Shown piece by piece: positions 17,333 through 27,786 of a stretch of DNA of 64,000 bases. How positions within the stretch are numbered: the stretch's first letter is position 1; each line of letters starts with the position of its first letter. This DNA is from PFJX01 sp044227325. Its GTDB lineage: Bacteria > Pseudomonadota > Gammaproteobacteria > Burkholderiales > Thiobacillaceae. The notes below the pieces were generated by a model. It worked only from the letters and a program-made list of their open reading frames with translations. It ran no database searches and was not told the DNA's origin. The stretch is taken from assembly GCA_044227325.1 (NCBI GenBank), contig JBGAFI010000004.1, positions 186,001 to 250,000 on the forward strand. Direction: 5' to 3'. The translations under genes were made by a program, and so were the position numbers.

Positions 17333-18777
17333 GGTCTCGACGCGGTATTTGTCTGGTCAGACAAGGCATCCTCCGCGTCCGCTCCACCTCCCAATACCGC
17401 ATACAGCCGGACCTGACTGGCGAGTTTGGCAAGGTGTAACGAGACCAGCCCCTGTTGCGCGGTGAAATGGGCTCGTTGCGCGTCGAGCACGCTCAGGTAG
17501 CTGTCGATGCCCTTGTCGTAGCGCAACTTGGCCAGACGATAGGTGTCCGCCGAGGCGGCTTCCAAGGATCGCTGGGCGGCTACCTGGTCGTCGATTGTGC
17601 CTTGCACGGCCAGGGCGTCGGCCACCTCGCGGAATGCGGTCTGAATGGCCTTTTCATACTGGGTCAGGACAATTTCCCGCTCGGTCTTGCTGACCCGCAC
17701 AGCTGCCCACAAACGGCTGTCGAAGATCGGCATGACGAACTGAGGCGTGAAAGCCCAGGTTCCCGTCCCTGACTCGAACAGGCGGGAAAGCTGATTGCTT
17801 GCGGTACCGACGGCGGTGGTCAGGGAGATGCGCGGGAACAAGGCCGCGCGCGCCGCGCCGATGGAAGCATAGGCCCCTTTGAGGCGATGCTCGGCAGCAA
17901 TGATGTCGGGCCGGCGCAGCAACGCCTCCGAAGACAACCCAGCGGCTATCTCCCTGGGTGGCGCTACGCCACCCAGGTTCGATGGCAGCCATTCGTCCTG
18001 GACCGGGGCTCCGGCCAACAGGTCCAGGGCGTTGCGGTCCTGGGCCACCAGTTGCGTATAGCGGGCCAGTTCGCCCCGCGCGGAATCGACCGGTGTTTGC
18101 GCACGCTTGAGGTCCAGCTCGGTGGCCACCCCGACGTCGTAGCGCTTCTTGACCAAGGCATAGGCGGACTGCTGGGTTTCGAGGGTGAATTGCGCCAGCT
18201 GGTAGTTTTCCCGATCTGCAGCCAAGGTAAGGTAGGCCCGTGCCACCTCGGCCACCAAAGCGATCTGGGCACTACGTCGTGCCTCATCGGTGGCCAGATA
18301 CTCTTGCAGTGCTTGCTCGGAAAGGCTGCGGATGCGTCCGAAAAAGTCCAATTCCCACGCGGCGATGCCCAGATCGACGCTGTAGTTGCCCGATGTGCGC
18401 GGTTGTCCTGGCTGGAGGAGATCGACTGAACCACGCGACCGTCCCCCACTGCCTTGGGCGTTGACCGAGGGGTACAGCTCGCCGCGCTGGATGCCGTACA
18501 TCCCCCGCGCCCGTTCCACATTCAGGGCCGCCAGGCGCAGATCGCGGTTGTTCTCCAAGGCCATGCCGATAAGCTTTCGCAGGCTTTCGTCGGCGAAGAA
18601 CTCCCGCCAGCGCAAGTCGCCGGCGAATGGAGCATCCGCGGGCAGCTGCCGGTAGGCCGGGCCGGCGGGCCATTGGGTGGGCACCGGGGTTGCCGGCCGC
18701 TGGTATTCGGGGGCCAGGGAGCAACCGCCGAGGACGAGTCCGGCACCGCAGGCGGCCAGCAAGATCGACTTACGCAT
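17329..18777 (-). CDS. RND efflux outer-membrane factor (NodT/OprM family lipoprotein)
   Basis: This is a 482-residue TolC-like channel with a lipoprotein signal ending in LGGCSLAP and two OEP repeats. The first repeat ends around residue 240 (YDVGVATELDLKRAQ), the second around 440 (YDKGIDSYLSVLDAQR). It should be an outer-membrane trimer that completes the MFP-RND pump encoded just upstream. It overlaps the 3' end of the RND gene by 8 bp and the start of MlaE by 4 bp, so all four genes form one leftward operon. The RND gene is broken, so this channel may now serve another pump, for example the second OMF-HlyD-ABC system to the right. Confidence 0.92.
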   Translation of the reverse strand: MRKSILLAACGAGLVLGGCSLAPEYQRPATPVPTQWPAGPAYRQLPADAPFAGDLRWREFFADESLRKLIGMALENNRDLRLAALNVERARGMYGIQRGELYPSVNAQGSGGRSRGSVDLLQPGQPRTSGNYSVDLGIAAWELDFFGRIRSLSEQALQEYLATDEARRSAQIALVAEVARAYLTLAADRENYQLAQFTLETQQSAYALVKKRYDVGVATELDLKRAQTPVDSARGELARYTQLVAQDRNALDLLAGAPVQDEWLPSNLGGVAPPREIAAGLSSEALLRRPDIIAAEHRLKGAYASIGAARAALFPRISLTTAVGTASNQLSRLFESGTGTWAFTPQFVMPIFDSRLWAAVRVSKTEREIVLTQYEKAIQTAFREVADALAVQGTIDDQVAAQRSLEAASADTYRLAKLRYDKGIDSYLSVLDAQRAHFTAQQGLVSLHLAKLASQVRLYAVLGGGADAEDALSDQTNTASRP

Positions 18778-21700
18778 GGGCTTCTCCTTCGGATGCGGCC
18801 ACGGCGGTGGCGTCTGCGGGTTTTTTCCGCCTGCCCAGCGCTTTGAAGATCAGCACGTAGAACAGGGGCGCGAAGAAGATCACCAGCAGGGTGGAGGTCA
18901 CCATGCCGCCCAGCACCGACACACCGATGGCGTTCTGGGCGCCCGAGCCGGCGCCGCCGGTCAGGGCCAGGGGCAGGACGCCGAAACCGAAGGCCAAGGA
19001 GGTCATGACGATGGGCCGCAGCCGCAGCTTCGCAGCCTCCAGCGTCGCCTCCAGCAATCCGGCGCCGGCCTCCACCCGCGCCTTGGCGAATTGCACGATC
19101 AGGATGGCGTTCTTGGTGGTGAGGCCCAAGGTGGTCAGCAGACCGATCTGGAAATACACGTCATTGGCCATCCCCTGGGTACCGGAGGCGATGACACCGC
19201 CGATAACGCCCAAAGGCAGCGTCAGCACAATGGCAATAGGAATCGGCCAACTCTCGTACAAGGCCGCCAGGCACAGGAAAATGACGAAGATGGAGAAGGC
19301 GTACAGCAGGGGCGCTTGGGAACCGGCGACACGTTCCTGGTAGGAAAGACCGGTCCAGTCGTAGCCAACCCCCTTGGGCAGCTTGGCGACGATGTCCTCC
19401 ATGGCCTGCATGGCATCGCCGGTGCTGTGGCCGGGCGCGGGCTCGCCCCAGATGTTGATGGAAGGAAAAGCGTTGTAGCGCTCCAGCTTGGGCGATCCCT
19501 GGGTCCAGCGCCCGCTTGCGGTAGGGTGTGTCGGCCTGCAGGTAAACCTTCTTCACCCGGCCAGCCTGGACGAAATCGTTCACATAGGCGCCACCGAAGG
19601 CTGCGGCGATGGTGTTGTGGATAGCGCTGATCGACACCCCCATGGCGCCAGCCTTTTCCCAATCCACATCGACCCGATATTCGGACACGTCCTCCATGCC
19701 GTTCGGCCTGACCCGGGTCAGGCGTGGATCCTGGGAGGCCATGCCTAGGATCTGATTGCGCACCGCCATCAACTGCTGGTGGCCCAAGCCGCCCCTATCC
19801 TGCAATTGGAAGTCGAATCCCGTAGCATTGCCCAGCTCGATCACCGAGGGCGGCGGGAAGGCAAACACCATGGCGTCCTTGTACTGAGAGAAGGCACCCA
19901 TGGCACGCCCGGCGACAGCCTTGACCTTGAGGTCCGGCCGCTGCCGCTCCTTCCAGTCCTTCAGCTTGGCAAAGCCGAAAGCCACGTTCTGTCCTTGGCC
20001 GGAGAAACTGAAACCCGCCACGCCCAGGAACGAATCCACCGCTTCTTTCTCCTGGGTCAGGAAATGCTCGCGTACTCGATCCAAGACCGATTGGCCCTGT
20101 TCCAAGGTCGCGCCCGCAGGCAATATGGCCTGTACCAGCAAAATGCCCTGGTCCTCGTCCGGCAGGTAGCCCGTGGGCATGCGTGCGAACAAGAAGCCCA
20201 GGCCAGCGACGATCAGGACGTAAACGGCCACATAGCGTAGCTTTTTCGCCAAAACATGGCCGACCAATCGCACATAAACATCGCGGAAACGGAAGAATGC
20301 ACGCTCGAACCAAACGAAGAACGGACGCAGGAACCAAATGGCGCCCTCCGCCGACTCGTGGCCCTTGGCCACGGGTTTTAGCAGGGTGGCGCACAGCACG
20401 GGGGTCAGGACCAAGGCCACCACCACCGACAACAGCATGGCAGCCGCCACGGTGACCGAGAACTGGCGGTAAATGACACCCGTGGAGCCGGGGAAGAAGG
20501 CCATGGGCAGAAATACCGCCGCCAGCACCACGCCGATGCCGATCAAAGCCGGGGTGATCTGTTCCATGGACTTGGCCGTGGCTTCCCGAGGTGACAACCC
20601 CTCCTCGCTCATGATCCGTTCCACGTTTTCCACCACCACGATGGCGTCGTCCACCAGCAAGCCGATGGCCAGCACCATGGCGAACATGGTCAGCATGTTG
20701 ATGGAGAACCCGAACAGAGCCAGCACGGCGAAGGTGCCCAACAGCACCACGGGCACTGCGATGGTGGGAATCAGGGTAGCGCGGAAGGTGCCCATGAACA
20801 GCCACATGATGATGAACACCAGGCCGATGGCCTCGAACAGGGCCTTGACCACTTCCTCGATGGCCACTGTGGTGAAAGGTGTGGTGTCGTAGGGGTAAAT
20901 AACCTTCATGCCGGCGGGGAAGTACTGGCTCATCTCCGCCATCTTGTTCTTGACGTTGTCGGCCGTTTCCAAGGCATTCGCCCCGGCGGCCTGGCGGATC
21001 GCCAACGCAGCGGCGGGCTTGCCCATGTAATTGGCAATGATGTCGTAACGTTCGGTGCCCAATTCCGTGCGACCGATGTCCCGCACTCGCACCACCGAGC
21101 CATCAGCGTTTGTACGGATGGGAATGGCGGCGAATTCCTCCGGAGTCTGCAACAAGTGTTGCACGACGATGGCCGCGTTCATGCGCTGCCCCGGCAGGGC
21201 GGGGGCACCGCCAAACTGGCCGGCGGAAACCTCCACGTTGTAGGACCGCAGGGCGCCGACTACATCCTCCATGGTGAGGTGGAAATTGGTCAGCTTGTCC
21301 GGATCCACCCAGACCCGCATGGCGTATTGGGTACCGAAGTTTTCCACCTCACCGACGCCGGGAACCCTCGAAAGGATCTTCTCCAGATTCGATTGGGCAT
21401 AGTCCCGCAGGTCATCCCCGCTCATACTCCCATCATCGGAGATGAGTCCGACGATCATCAGGTAGTTACGGGTGGACTTGCTCACCTTCACGCCCTGTCG
21501 TTGCACCACTTCCGGCAGGCTGGCCAGGGCGAGCTGGAGCTTGTTCTGCACCTTGGACCAGGCGATGTCCGGGTCGGTCCCGGCCTCGAAGGTCAGTTCA
21601 AGGCGGGAGGAACCCGAGGAAGAACTGACGCCGGAGAGGTACAGCATACCGTCCAGGCCCGTCATCTTTTGTTCGATGATCTGGGTGACTGTGTTCTCCA

Positions 21701-21872
21701 CCGTTTCCGCCGAAGCTCCCGGGAAGAAGGCTTCGACAGCGATGGACGGCGGTGCGATGGGCGGATACTGGGCTACGGGCAGGTTGTGGATGGCCAGGGC
21801 GCCCGCTGCCATCATGGCGATGGCGATGACCCAGGCGAACACCGGCCGAGCCAGGAAGAATTTGGATAGCAT
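18770..21872 (-). pseudogene. RND efflux permease (AcrB/MexB type), broken by an out-of-frame deletion
   Basis: The 5' part (21,872 to about 19,517) codes for the first three quarters of an inner-membrane HAE1 pump: LSKFFLARPVFAWVIAIAMM start, proton-relay region LAIGLLVDDAIVVVENVERI, both porter domains. The 3' part (from about 19,519 to 18,770) continues in another frame with ASGRWTQGSPKLERYN, GVGYDWTGLSYQERVAGSQ and the last membrane helices. Compared with AcrB, about 25 residues between the YRK and ASGRW segments are missing. Both sides share the sequence GCAAG at 19,515-19,519, which suggests a deletion between short direct repeats. As written the gene would end about 120 codons after the shift, so the pump is probably inactive. 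The ATG at 21872 has AAGGGGCTAGCG before it. Confidence 0.85.
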
Positions 21873-21882
21873 CGCTAGCCCC

Positions 21883-23091
21883 TTATTTGCTGCCGACGGC
21901 TGGAGGTGTCTTGGCCGGGGCTGAATCAGCCACCCCAAACGGCGTAGCCTTGACAGTCACCGGCGTACCCGGCCGCAGCATCTGCAAGACCTGCAAGCCC
22001 TCGACGATGACCCGGTCGCCGGCTGCGAGGCCTGAGGCGACCAGCCACTGATCCTTGACCTCACGCTCCAAGGTCAACATGCGCATGCCCACCTTGCCCT
22101 CGCCTTCGACGACCATGGCGTAGGGTTCACCCTTCGGATTGCGCATTACTGCTTGTTGCGGCACCAGGATTGCCTGCTCGTTCACCCCTTCCTTGACCAA
22201 GGCCCTGACGAACATTTCGGGCAACAGCGCTCCCTGGGTATTGGGGAAGACCATGCGCAGGGTCACCGAACCCGTGCTGGGGTCCACCGATACGTCCCGG
22301 AACTGCAAGTTGCCTGCGTGGGCGTAGGGAGAGCCGTCCTCCAGGACCAGCCCGACCTTGTTCTGGCTGTCGCCGTCATGGCTCAGACTGCCTGCCTCCA
22401 TGCGCCTTTTCAGGCGCAGCAGGTCCGAAGTGGATTGGGGTACGTCCACGTAGATCGGATCTAGTTGCTGGATGGTGGTCAGCGGCGCCGGTTGATAGGC
22501 GGTAACGATGGCACCTTCCGTCACACCCGACTTTCCGATACGTCCGGAGATAGGGGCCTTGATGGCGGTATATCCCAGGTTGATACGTGCCGATTCCACC
22601 TGGGCCTTCCACGACGCGATATCGGCCTCTACCTGCTTCAAGGCGCCGGAGGCATCGTCGTAATCCTGCTGGCTGACCGCCTTGTCCGTCAGCAATTCCT
22701 TGAATCTTCCCGCTCTGGCCCGGACCGACGGCAAGTTGGCCTCCGCTCTTCCCAATGTGGCTCGGGCGTTCTCCAACGCCGCCTGGAATGGCGCCGGGTC
22801 GATCTGGTAGAGCACCTGCCCAGCCTTGACCTCGGCACCTTCTGTGAACAGACGCTTCAGTATCAGCCCGTTAACTTGGGGCCGTATTTCCGCAATACGA
22901 AAGGGAGCGGTGCGCCCCGGCAATTCGGTCGTCAAAGTGACCGCGCGTGGCTGAACTGTAACCACGGCTACTTGTGGCGCCGGCATCGCCGCCGGTGGTG
23001 CCGACTCCTTGTTACAACCCGCCAGCACGAAAGAGGCCGACAGCGCCATGAAGGCTACTTTCAAGTGAAACAGCGTCCGAGTGCTTCGCAT
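21883..23091 (-). CDS. RND efflux periplasmic adaptor (AcrA/MexA family)
   Basis: This is a 402-residue membrane fusion protein. The ATG at 23091 is chosen because GGAGATCAACTG precedes it and a lipoprotein signal (MALSASFVLAGCN) follows; longer frames upstream do not look like protein. The barrel-sandwich part is split around the coiled-coil hairpin (residues of about 100-170), as in AcrA. Typical blocks include FRIAEIRPQVNGLILKRLF, GYTAIKAPISGRIGKSGVT and LPEMFVRALV. It links the inner-membrane RND pump to the outer-membrane channel. It is the first gene of the leftward efflux operon and is divergent from the TetR gene at 23,421. Confidence 0.92.
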   Translation of the reverse strand: MRSTRTLFHLKVAFMALSASFVLAGCNKESAPPAAMPAPQVAVVTVQPRAVTLTTELPGRTAPFRIAEIRPQVNGLILKRLFTEGAEVKAGQVLYQIDPAPFQAALENARATLGRAEANLPSVRARAGRFKELLTDKAVSQQDYDDASGALKQVEADIASWKAQVESARINLGYTAIKAPISGRIGKSGVTEGAIVTAYQPAPLTTIQQLDPIYVDVPQSTSDLLRLKRRMEAGSLSHDGDSQNKVGLVLEDGSPYAHAGNLQFRDVSVDPSTGSVTLRMVFPNTQGALLPEMFVRALVKEGVNEQAILVPQQAVMRNPKGEPYAMVVEGEGKVGMRMLTLEREVKDQWLVASGLAAGDRVIVEGLQVLQMLRPGTPVTVKATPFGVADSAPAKTPPAVGSK

Positions 23092-23245
23092 CAGTTGATC
23101 TCCAAAAGACATGGCCGAAACAGGTAGAGAGCATTCCTGCCTGCGGCTTCCGCATATCCACCGTCGATGTTCCTGGTCTTCCAAAGAGTCCTGGTTCATG
23201 GAGCGGGCTGTTCGTGATGTATGGATAGACAATGGTTGTATTGTA

Positions 23246-23260
23246 TTGAACGTTCGTTAA
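23246..23260. promoter_or_regulatory. Possible TetR operator in the divergent efflux/TetR intergenic region
   Basis: TTGAACGTTCGTTAA contains the 8-bp palindrome GAACGTTC and resembles operators of AcrR-type repressors. It lies in the 329-bp gap (23,092-23,420) between the MFP gene and the divergent TetR gene, where a local repressor would act. The rest of the gap is AT-rich and holds no gene. Confidence 0.4.
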
Positions 23261-23420
23261 AATTCAAGCATGGTAAGGGCAGGTCTAGGATTGGCAACAT
23301 GTTGATATCTATTGATATGTAGACAGGACGTCGTAAGGTAATGAGGTATGCCGTGCCTTAATGATTGTTCTTCTGTAAATTCCAAGTAGATCGACCCTTT
23401 ACTCAGCCAAAGAAAACCCT

Positions 23421-24050
23421 ATGACTCACTCCCCCCCGAAGAAAGAGACCCACGAAGCGATCCTCAAGGCCTCGGTAACGTTGTTTGCCAGGCAGGATTA
23501 TGACGCGGTGTCCATGCGCGAAATTGCCGCTGCAGTGGGTGTGCAAGCCGCTGCCCTGTACTACCACTTCCCCGACAAATCGAGCTTGTATCTTTCAGTC
23601 ATGAAATACGCCTTCGCCGACGTCATGGCGAACACAGCCGTGGTGTTGGCGGAGGATGCCCCCCCCCTCGTCCGACTCAAGCGCTTCGTGGTCGCCCTGA
23701 TTAAGGACATGACAAGGCGTCCGGAGCTGCTGCTGCTGGTGCAACGCGAGCGGCTGGCGGATGACCCGGATCGCCTCAGGCTGCTAGTGGACGAGGTCTT
23801 CGCAAAGCCAGTCACCGCCCTGATCGACGTGGCCCAAGAACTGGCACCGGAGCAGGACCCCATGATGCTTGCCGGGTCCATCGTCGCATTGGTACTGCAT
23901 CACCTGGAGGGTGGATCAATCCGTCGCTTCCTGCCCGGCTGGCGACCAGAGCATGAGTGGCCGGAAACACTGGAACTGCATGTACTGGGTTTGCTGGATT
24001 TGCTGTTCGGCGATGGCGAGCCCATCGCAATCACGGAGGCGGGTTCATGA
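23421..24050 (+). CDS. TetR-family repressor divergent from the RND operon
   Basis: This is a 209-residue regulator with an N-terminal helix-turn-helix (SMREIAAAVGVQAAALYYHF, then PDKSSLYLSV) and a C-terminal ligand domain of the usual TetR length. It is divergently placed next to the MFP-RND-OMF operon, the classic position for a local repressor of an efflux pump. It also leads the rightward cargo operon (cytochrome c, SYLF, second efflux system), so it may control both sides. A palindrome at 23,246-23,260 is a candidate operator. Confidence 0.88.
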   Translation: MTHSPPKKETHEAILKASVTLFARQDYDAVSMREIAAAVGVQAAALYYHFPDKSSLYLSVMKYAFADVMANTAVVLAEDAPPLVRLKRFVVALIKDMTRRPELLLLVQRERLADDPDRLRLLVDEVFAKPVTALIDVAQELAPEQDPMMLAGSIVALVLHHLEGGSIRRFLPGWRPEHEWPETLELHVLGLLDLLFGDGEPIAITEAGS

Positions 24051-24135
24051 CGGGCTGTCGCAATAAATATTGAACAGTCGTTTGGCCGTCGGCGTGGTGA
24101 TGCCAGGGCCAATATCCTTTTGAAAGGAGCGCAAG

Positions 24136-24528
24136 ATGAAAACGGGCGTGACGGTTGGCTTGCTGTTGCAGGAATTGCTTCTTGCCGCGATAGGGCTGGT
24201 GACTTCGACAGATTTGGCTATCGCCGCCGACGGGGACTCAAGTGCCGGTGCCGGCCTATCCATCTTTTGTGCCTATTGCCACGGTCCGGACGGCAATCCC
24301 TACTACCCAGGTGCCCCGCGCCTGGCTGGCCAGGATGCAGCGACATTGGTCGCCAAGATAAAGGCCAAGAGAGAATCCTGCCAAGATGACCGCAGCAATA
24401 TGATGATGGTGGCATTTTTCACTGCGGGCTGCCTCAACGACCGGGATATTGAAAACCTGGCAGCCTATTTCTCGAAGCAGACCGTACGCAGCACACCCAG
24501 TCCGGCGGGTGAACGGAAAGAAAAATGA
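24136..24528 (+). CDS. Small class I c-type cytochrome
   Basis: This is a 130-residue precursor. A signal peptide covers about residues 1-31. A single haem site CAYCH is at residues 45-49 (CAYCHGPDGN is typical of cytochrome c553/c4 types), with GAPRLAGQDAATL after it and a Met-rich stretch (MMMVAF) that can supply the sixth ligand. GAAAGGAGCGCAAG precedes the ATG. It would be a periplasmic electron carrier. Its stop overlaps the SYLF gene start, so the two are coupled. A cytochrome inside an efflux and lipid operon is unexpected; a role in redox sensing or respiration of the element host is possible. Confidence 0.88.
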   Translation: MKTGVTVGLLLQELLLAAIGLVTSTDLAIAADGDSSAGAGLSIFCAYCHGPDGNPYYPGAPRLAGQDAATLVAKIKAKRESCQDDRSNMMMVAFFTAGCLNDRDIENLAAYFSKQTVRSTPSPAGERKEK

Positions 24529-25286
24529 AACCGCAGATTGAACGTCGACCTTCCCGCTTCCTCGCAATATGCATCACTGCCGCATGTGTGCTGCTGTTTA
24601 TCTTCTGCCTCACGCCCAGGAAAAGTTTGGCCGATCAAGGTTCTGGGATGGCAGCGGTCACGATTGACCTGGAATCGGCCAGCCAGGTATTCGACAGGTT
24701 GTTCGGTGAAAGTCTTCCAGAGCCAGAGCGCACTCGGGCTCGCGAGATGCTCAAGAATGCCAATGGCTTCGTGGTGTTACCGAATATCCTCCGGGTGGGG
24801 TTCCTCATCTCACAGATTCAGGGCCGGGGAGTGTTGATCTATCGCGATAAACTGGGTGTCTGGCAGCCACCGTTGCCACTGAAAGTATCCGGATCCAGCC
24901 AGGGACCTCATTTCGGACTCATCGCAATGGATACCTTGATTCCATTGCGTGACTCTCCCGACATCAGCAAGATACTTGAGAAGACGGTCGCGCTAACGGG
25001 CAAAGAGGTAATCGGTCCACTACAAGCCTCCAACGTAAGCATTAGCGACACCATCGCTTATTCCCGTGCGCGGGGTATTTCGGTAGGCGTTGCACAGGAC
25101 ACGTTCAATATTTCATTGGACCAAGCAGCGATCTCCGCCCTCTATGGTGTAGACGTCCAGCCCCACGAGTTGTTCTCTGGGAAGCTACAAAGCTGCCGGA
25201 AACCACTGCCGGTTCAGAAACTCATGGAACGGGCGGAAGAATTCGCTGCTGGCGCACCGATCGTAACCGTCTGGCCCGCACCATGA
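24525..25286 (+). CDS. SYLF/Ysc84-domain lipid-binding protein
   Basis: This is a 253-residue protein with an N-terminal membrane anchor or signal (residues of about 12-36) and a SYLF (Ysc84) domain over most of the rest: NANGFVVLPNILRVGFLI, then GRGVLIYRD and LSGS-like blocks such as PLKVSGSSQGPHFG. Bacterial SYLF proteins are periplasmic or outer-membrane associated and bind phospholipids. It is coupled to the cytochrome gene before it and to the OMF gene after it (ATGA overlaps). Together with MlaE and PldA it gives the cargo a lipid-handling theme. Confidence 0.75.
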   Translation: MKPQIERRPSRFLAICITAACVLLFIFCLTPRKSLADQGSGMAAVTIDLESASQVFDRLFGESLPEPERTRAREMLKNANGFVVLPNILRVGFLISQIQGRGVLIYRDKLGVWQPPLPLKVSGSSQGPHFGLIAMDTLIPLRDSPDISKILEKTVALTGKEVIGPLQASNVSISDTIAYSRARGISVGVAQDTFNISLDQAAISALYGVDVQPHELFSGKLQSCRKPLPVQKLMERAEEFAAGAPIVTVWPAP

Positions 25287-26716
25287 CTGCCCATTTCTTG
25301 CCTATCCTTGCAACCGTGCTCTTAAGTGTCATGGCCGGCTGCGCCACCACGACAACCTATGAACGCCCCCAGACTCCCCTGACGGAGAAATACAACCTGA
25401 CTGGCCTGGATCTGGACCCGCGCATGTCGCCCGCCACCAAACTCGGCTGGCGGGAATATTTCCTCGACTCTCAACTTCAGTCCTTGATCGCCCGGACGTT
25501 GGAAAACAACCGGGATATGCGCGTCGCTATGGCACGGGTGCAGGAAGCCCGTGCCCTCTATGGCATCCAGCGTGCCGACCAACTTCCCACCATAAGTGCC
25601 GGCGCCCAGGCCAGCCGGTCCCGAGTGCCCGCTGACCTCTCCATCACCGGCAGCAGTCTGATTTCCTCCCAATACCAGGCCACCCTTAACCTGAGCACCT
25701 GGGAACTGGATTTCTGGGGCCGAGTGCGCAACCTGAAGGAAGCGGCCTTGGAAAGCTATCTGGCCAGCACCGAAGCCGCACGGGCGATACGCATCAGCCT
25801 GGTGGCCCAAGTGGCGAATCTCTACCTGCTGGAACGGGAACTGGACGAGCGTCTGGCCACTGCCCGCCAGGCGCTGCTCAGCCGGGGAGAGGCCCACCGC
25901 ATCATGAGCCGGCGTTACCAGGTGGGTGCCACTTCCAAGTTGGACGCCACCCAGACGGAATTGCTGCTGAACCAGGCCGGGGCCGAGCTGACCATACTGG
26001 AACGGCAGCGGGAACAGGCGCACAACGCCCTGACCCTGGTGGTGGGCACTCCCCAGCCCAGCGACCCCCATCCGCTATCAAAAGTTGAGGCCGGCTTCGT
26101 CCGGGATATCACGCCGGGACTGCCCTCTGACCTGTTGCTGGACCGGCCTGATGTTCTGGCCGCCGAGCACGGTCTCAAGGCCGCCCATGCCAATATCGCC
26201 GCCGCCCGGGCCGCCTTCTTCCCTCGTATTTCCCTCACCGCCGGCCTGGGTACCGGCAGCGCAGAACTGTCGGGCCTGTTCGGTTCCGACAGCCAAGTCT
26301 GGAACTTCGTCCCCAGCCTGTCCCTGCCCCTATTCGATGCCGGTCGCATCCAAGCCAACGTGGATCTGGCCGAAGCTCGCAAGGTGCGGGCTGTTGCCGA
26401 ATACGAACAATCGGTGCAGGGCGCTTTCCGCGAGGTGGCGGATGCCCTGGCCGACCGGCGCTGGCTGGCACGCCAAGTCAAGGTGCAACGGGACAATCTG
26501 GCCACCCAGACCGAGCGTGTTCGCCTCTCCGAACTACGTTACATGAACGGCGCCGCCGCCTATCTGGAAGTCCTTGACGCCGAACGCGACCGTTTTGCCG
26601 CCGAACAGGTGCTGGCCCAGACACGTCGTGCCTTGCTCGCCAGCGCCGTGAACCTGTACGCGGCGCTGGGTGGCGGTGATGCCAATAACAATGGACAAAA
26701 GAGAGAAACGCAATGA
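25283..26716 (+). CDS. Outer-membrane factor (NodT family) of the second efflux system
   Basis: This is a 477-residue TolC-like lipoprotein with a signal ending in MAGCATTT. It has two OEP repeats, with YQVGATSKLDATQTELLL in the first and YMNGAAAYLEVLDAERD in the second. It shares the plan of the other OMF at 17.3-18.8 kb (WREYF, LENNRDMRVA, ALYGIQR blocks), so the two are paralogs. It is coupled to SYLF upstream and to the HlyD gene downstream. It should form the outer-membrane exit for the HlyD-ABC system that follows. Confidence 0.9.
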   Translation: MTAHFLPILATVLLSVMAGCATTTTYERPQTPLTEKYNLTGLDLDPRMSPATKLGWREYFLDSQLQSLIARTLENNRDMRVAMARVQEARALYGIQRADQLPTISAGAQASRSRVPADLSITGSSLISSQYQATLNLSTWELDFWGRVRNLKEAALESYLASTEAARAIRISLVAQVANLYLLERELDERLATARQALLSRGEAHRIMSRRYQVGATSKLDATQTELLLNQAGAELTILERQREQAHNALTLVVGTPQPSDPHPLSKVEAGFVRDITPGLPSDLLLDRPDVLAAEHGLKAAHANIAAARAAFFPRISLTAGLGTGSAELSGLFGSDSQVWNFVPSLSLPLFDAGRIQANVDLAEARKVRAVAEYEQSVQGAFREVADALADRRWLARQVKVQRDNLATQTERVRLSELRYMNGAAAYLEVLDAERDRFAAEQVLAQTRRALLASAVNLYAALGGGDANNNGQKRETQ

Positions 26717-27786
26717 ACTCACTGCATAAAACCTGGCTGATCCGCGTCGTCTTGGGACTGACTTTTGCCACCGTCGCAATCTTCGTCTGGCTGAAATACG
26801 TGGGCGGCGATGGGGATTCAGGCTTGGCCAGCGGCAACGGGCGTATTGAGGCAGTGGAAATCGATATCGCCGCCAAGTCGCCAGGACGGATCAGGGAAAT
26901 CCTGGCCCGTGAAGGCGACTTGGTCAGCGCAGGACAGGTGCTGGCCCGTATGGATATCGACGTTCTGACTGCGCAATTGCGTCAGGCCGAGGCCCAGTTG
27001 GGGCAGGCCCAAAGTGCGGTTACCACAGCACGCAGCCAACTGGCCCTGCGCGACGCGGAAAAGAACGCTAACCTGGCTGTGCAGGCCCAACGTGAAGCCG
27101 AGCTGGATATCGCTAAGAAGCGCCAAGCGCGTTCCTCTCTATTGTCCAAGGAAGGTGCCAGCTCACAACAGGAGGCGGACGACGACAGTGCGCGTGTGAA
27201 AGGCGCGGCTGCCGCTGTGAGTGCCGTACGCGCTCAGATCGCGGCGGCCGACGCCGCCGTCGCTGCGGCACGGGCTCAGATCGTCGGTGCGGAATCCGCG
27301 GTAGGGGCGGCCAAGGCCAGCATCGATCGCATCCAGGCCGACATCAAGGATAGTGACCTCCTGGCGCCTCGAGATGGCCGCATCCAGTACCGGGTGGCCC
27401 AGCCTGGCGAAGTAGTAGGTGGCGGCGGCCGGGTGCTGAACATGGTGGACCTGTCCGACGTCTACATGACCTTTTTCCTGCCGACGGCGGTGGTGGGCAA
27501 GATCGCCTTGGGCAGCGAAGCGCGCCTGGTATTGGATGCCGCACCCCAGTTCGTGATCCCTGCCCAGGTCTCCTTCGTCGCCGACGTGGCCCAGTTCACG
27601 CCGAAGACTGTGGAGACAGCTGTGGAGCGCGAGAAGCTCATGTTCCGCGTGCGCGCCCGCATCCCGGCTGACCTGCTCAGAAAACACATCCTCCATGTCA
27701 AGACCGGCCTGCCTGGCATGGCCTATGTGCGGCTTGACCCGACCGCTCCCTGGCCGGCACATCTACAGGTGAAGCTGCCGCAATGA
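26713..27786 (+). CDS. HlyD-family periplasmic adaptor
   Basis: This is a 357-residue protein with an N-terminal membrane helix (about residues 10-30), a biotinyl-lipoyl-like half (RIEAVEIDIAAKSPGRI), a long Ala-rich coiled-coil hairpin at about 70-210, then the second lipoyl half (LLAPRDGRIQYRVAQPGEV) and a beta-barrel domain. It resembles YhiI/YbhG adaptors that serve RbbA-like ABC exporters. Start and stop overlap the neighbouring genes (ATGA at both ends). It links the OMF before it with the ABC protein after it. Confidence 0.9.
   Translation: MNSLHKTWLIRVVLGLTFATVAIFVWLKYVGGDGDSGLASGNGRIEAVEIDIAAKSPGRIREILAREGDLVSAGQVLARMDIDVLTAQLRQAEAQLGQAQSAVTTARSQLALRDAEKNANLAVQAQREAELDIAKKRQARSSLLSKEGASSQQEADDDSARVKGAAAAVSAVRAQIAAADAAVAAARAQIVGAESAVGAAKASIDRIQADIKDSDLLAPRDGRIQYRVAQPGEVVGGGGRVLNMVDLSDVYMTFFLPTAVVGKIALGSEARLVLDAAPQFVIPAQVSFVADVAQFTPKTVETAVEREKLMFRVRARIPADLLRKHILHVKTGLPGMAYVRLDPTAPWPAHLQVKLPQ

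Noticed and set aside
19515..19519. RND frameshift as a simple base-call error
   Set aside because: About 25 conserved residues are missing at the junction, which a single indel cannot explain.
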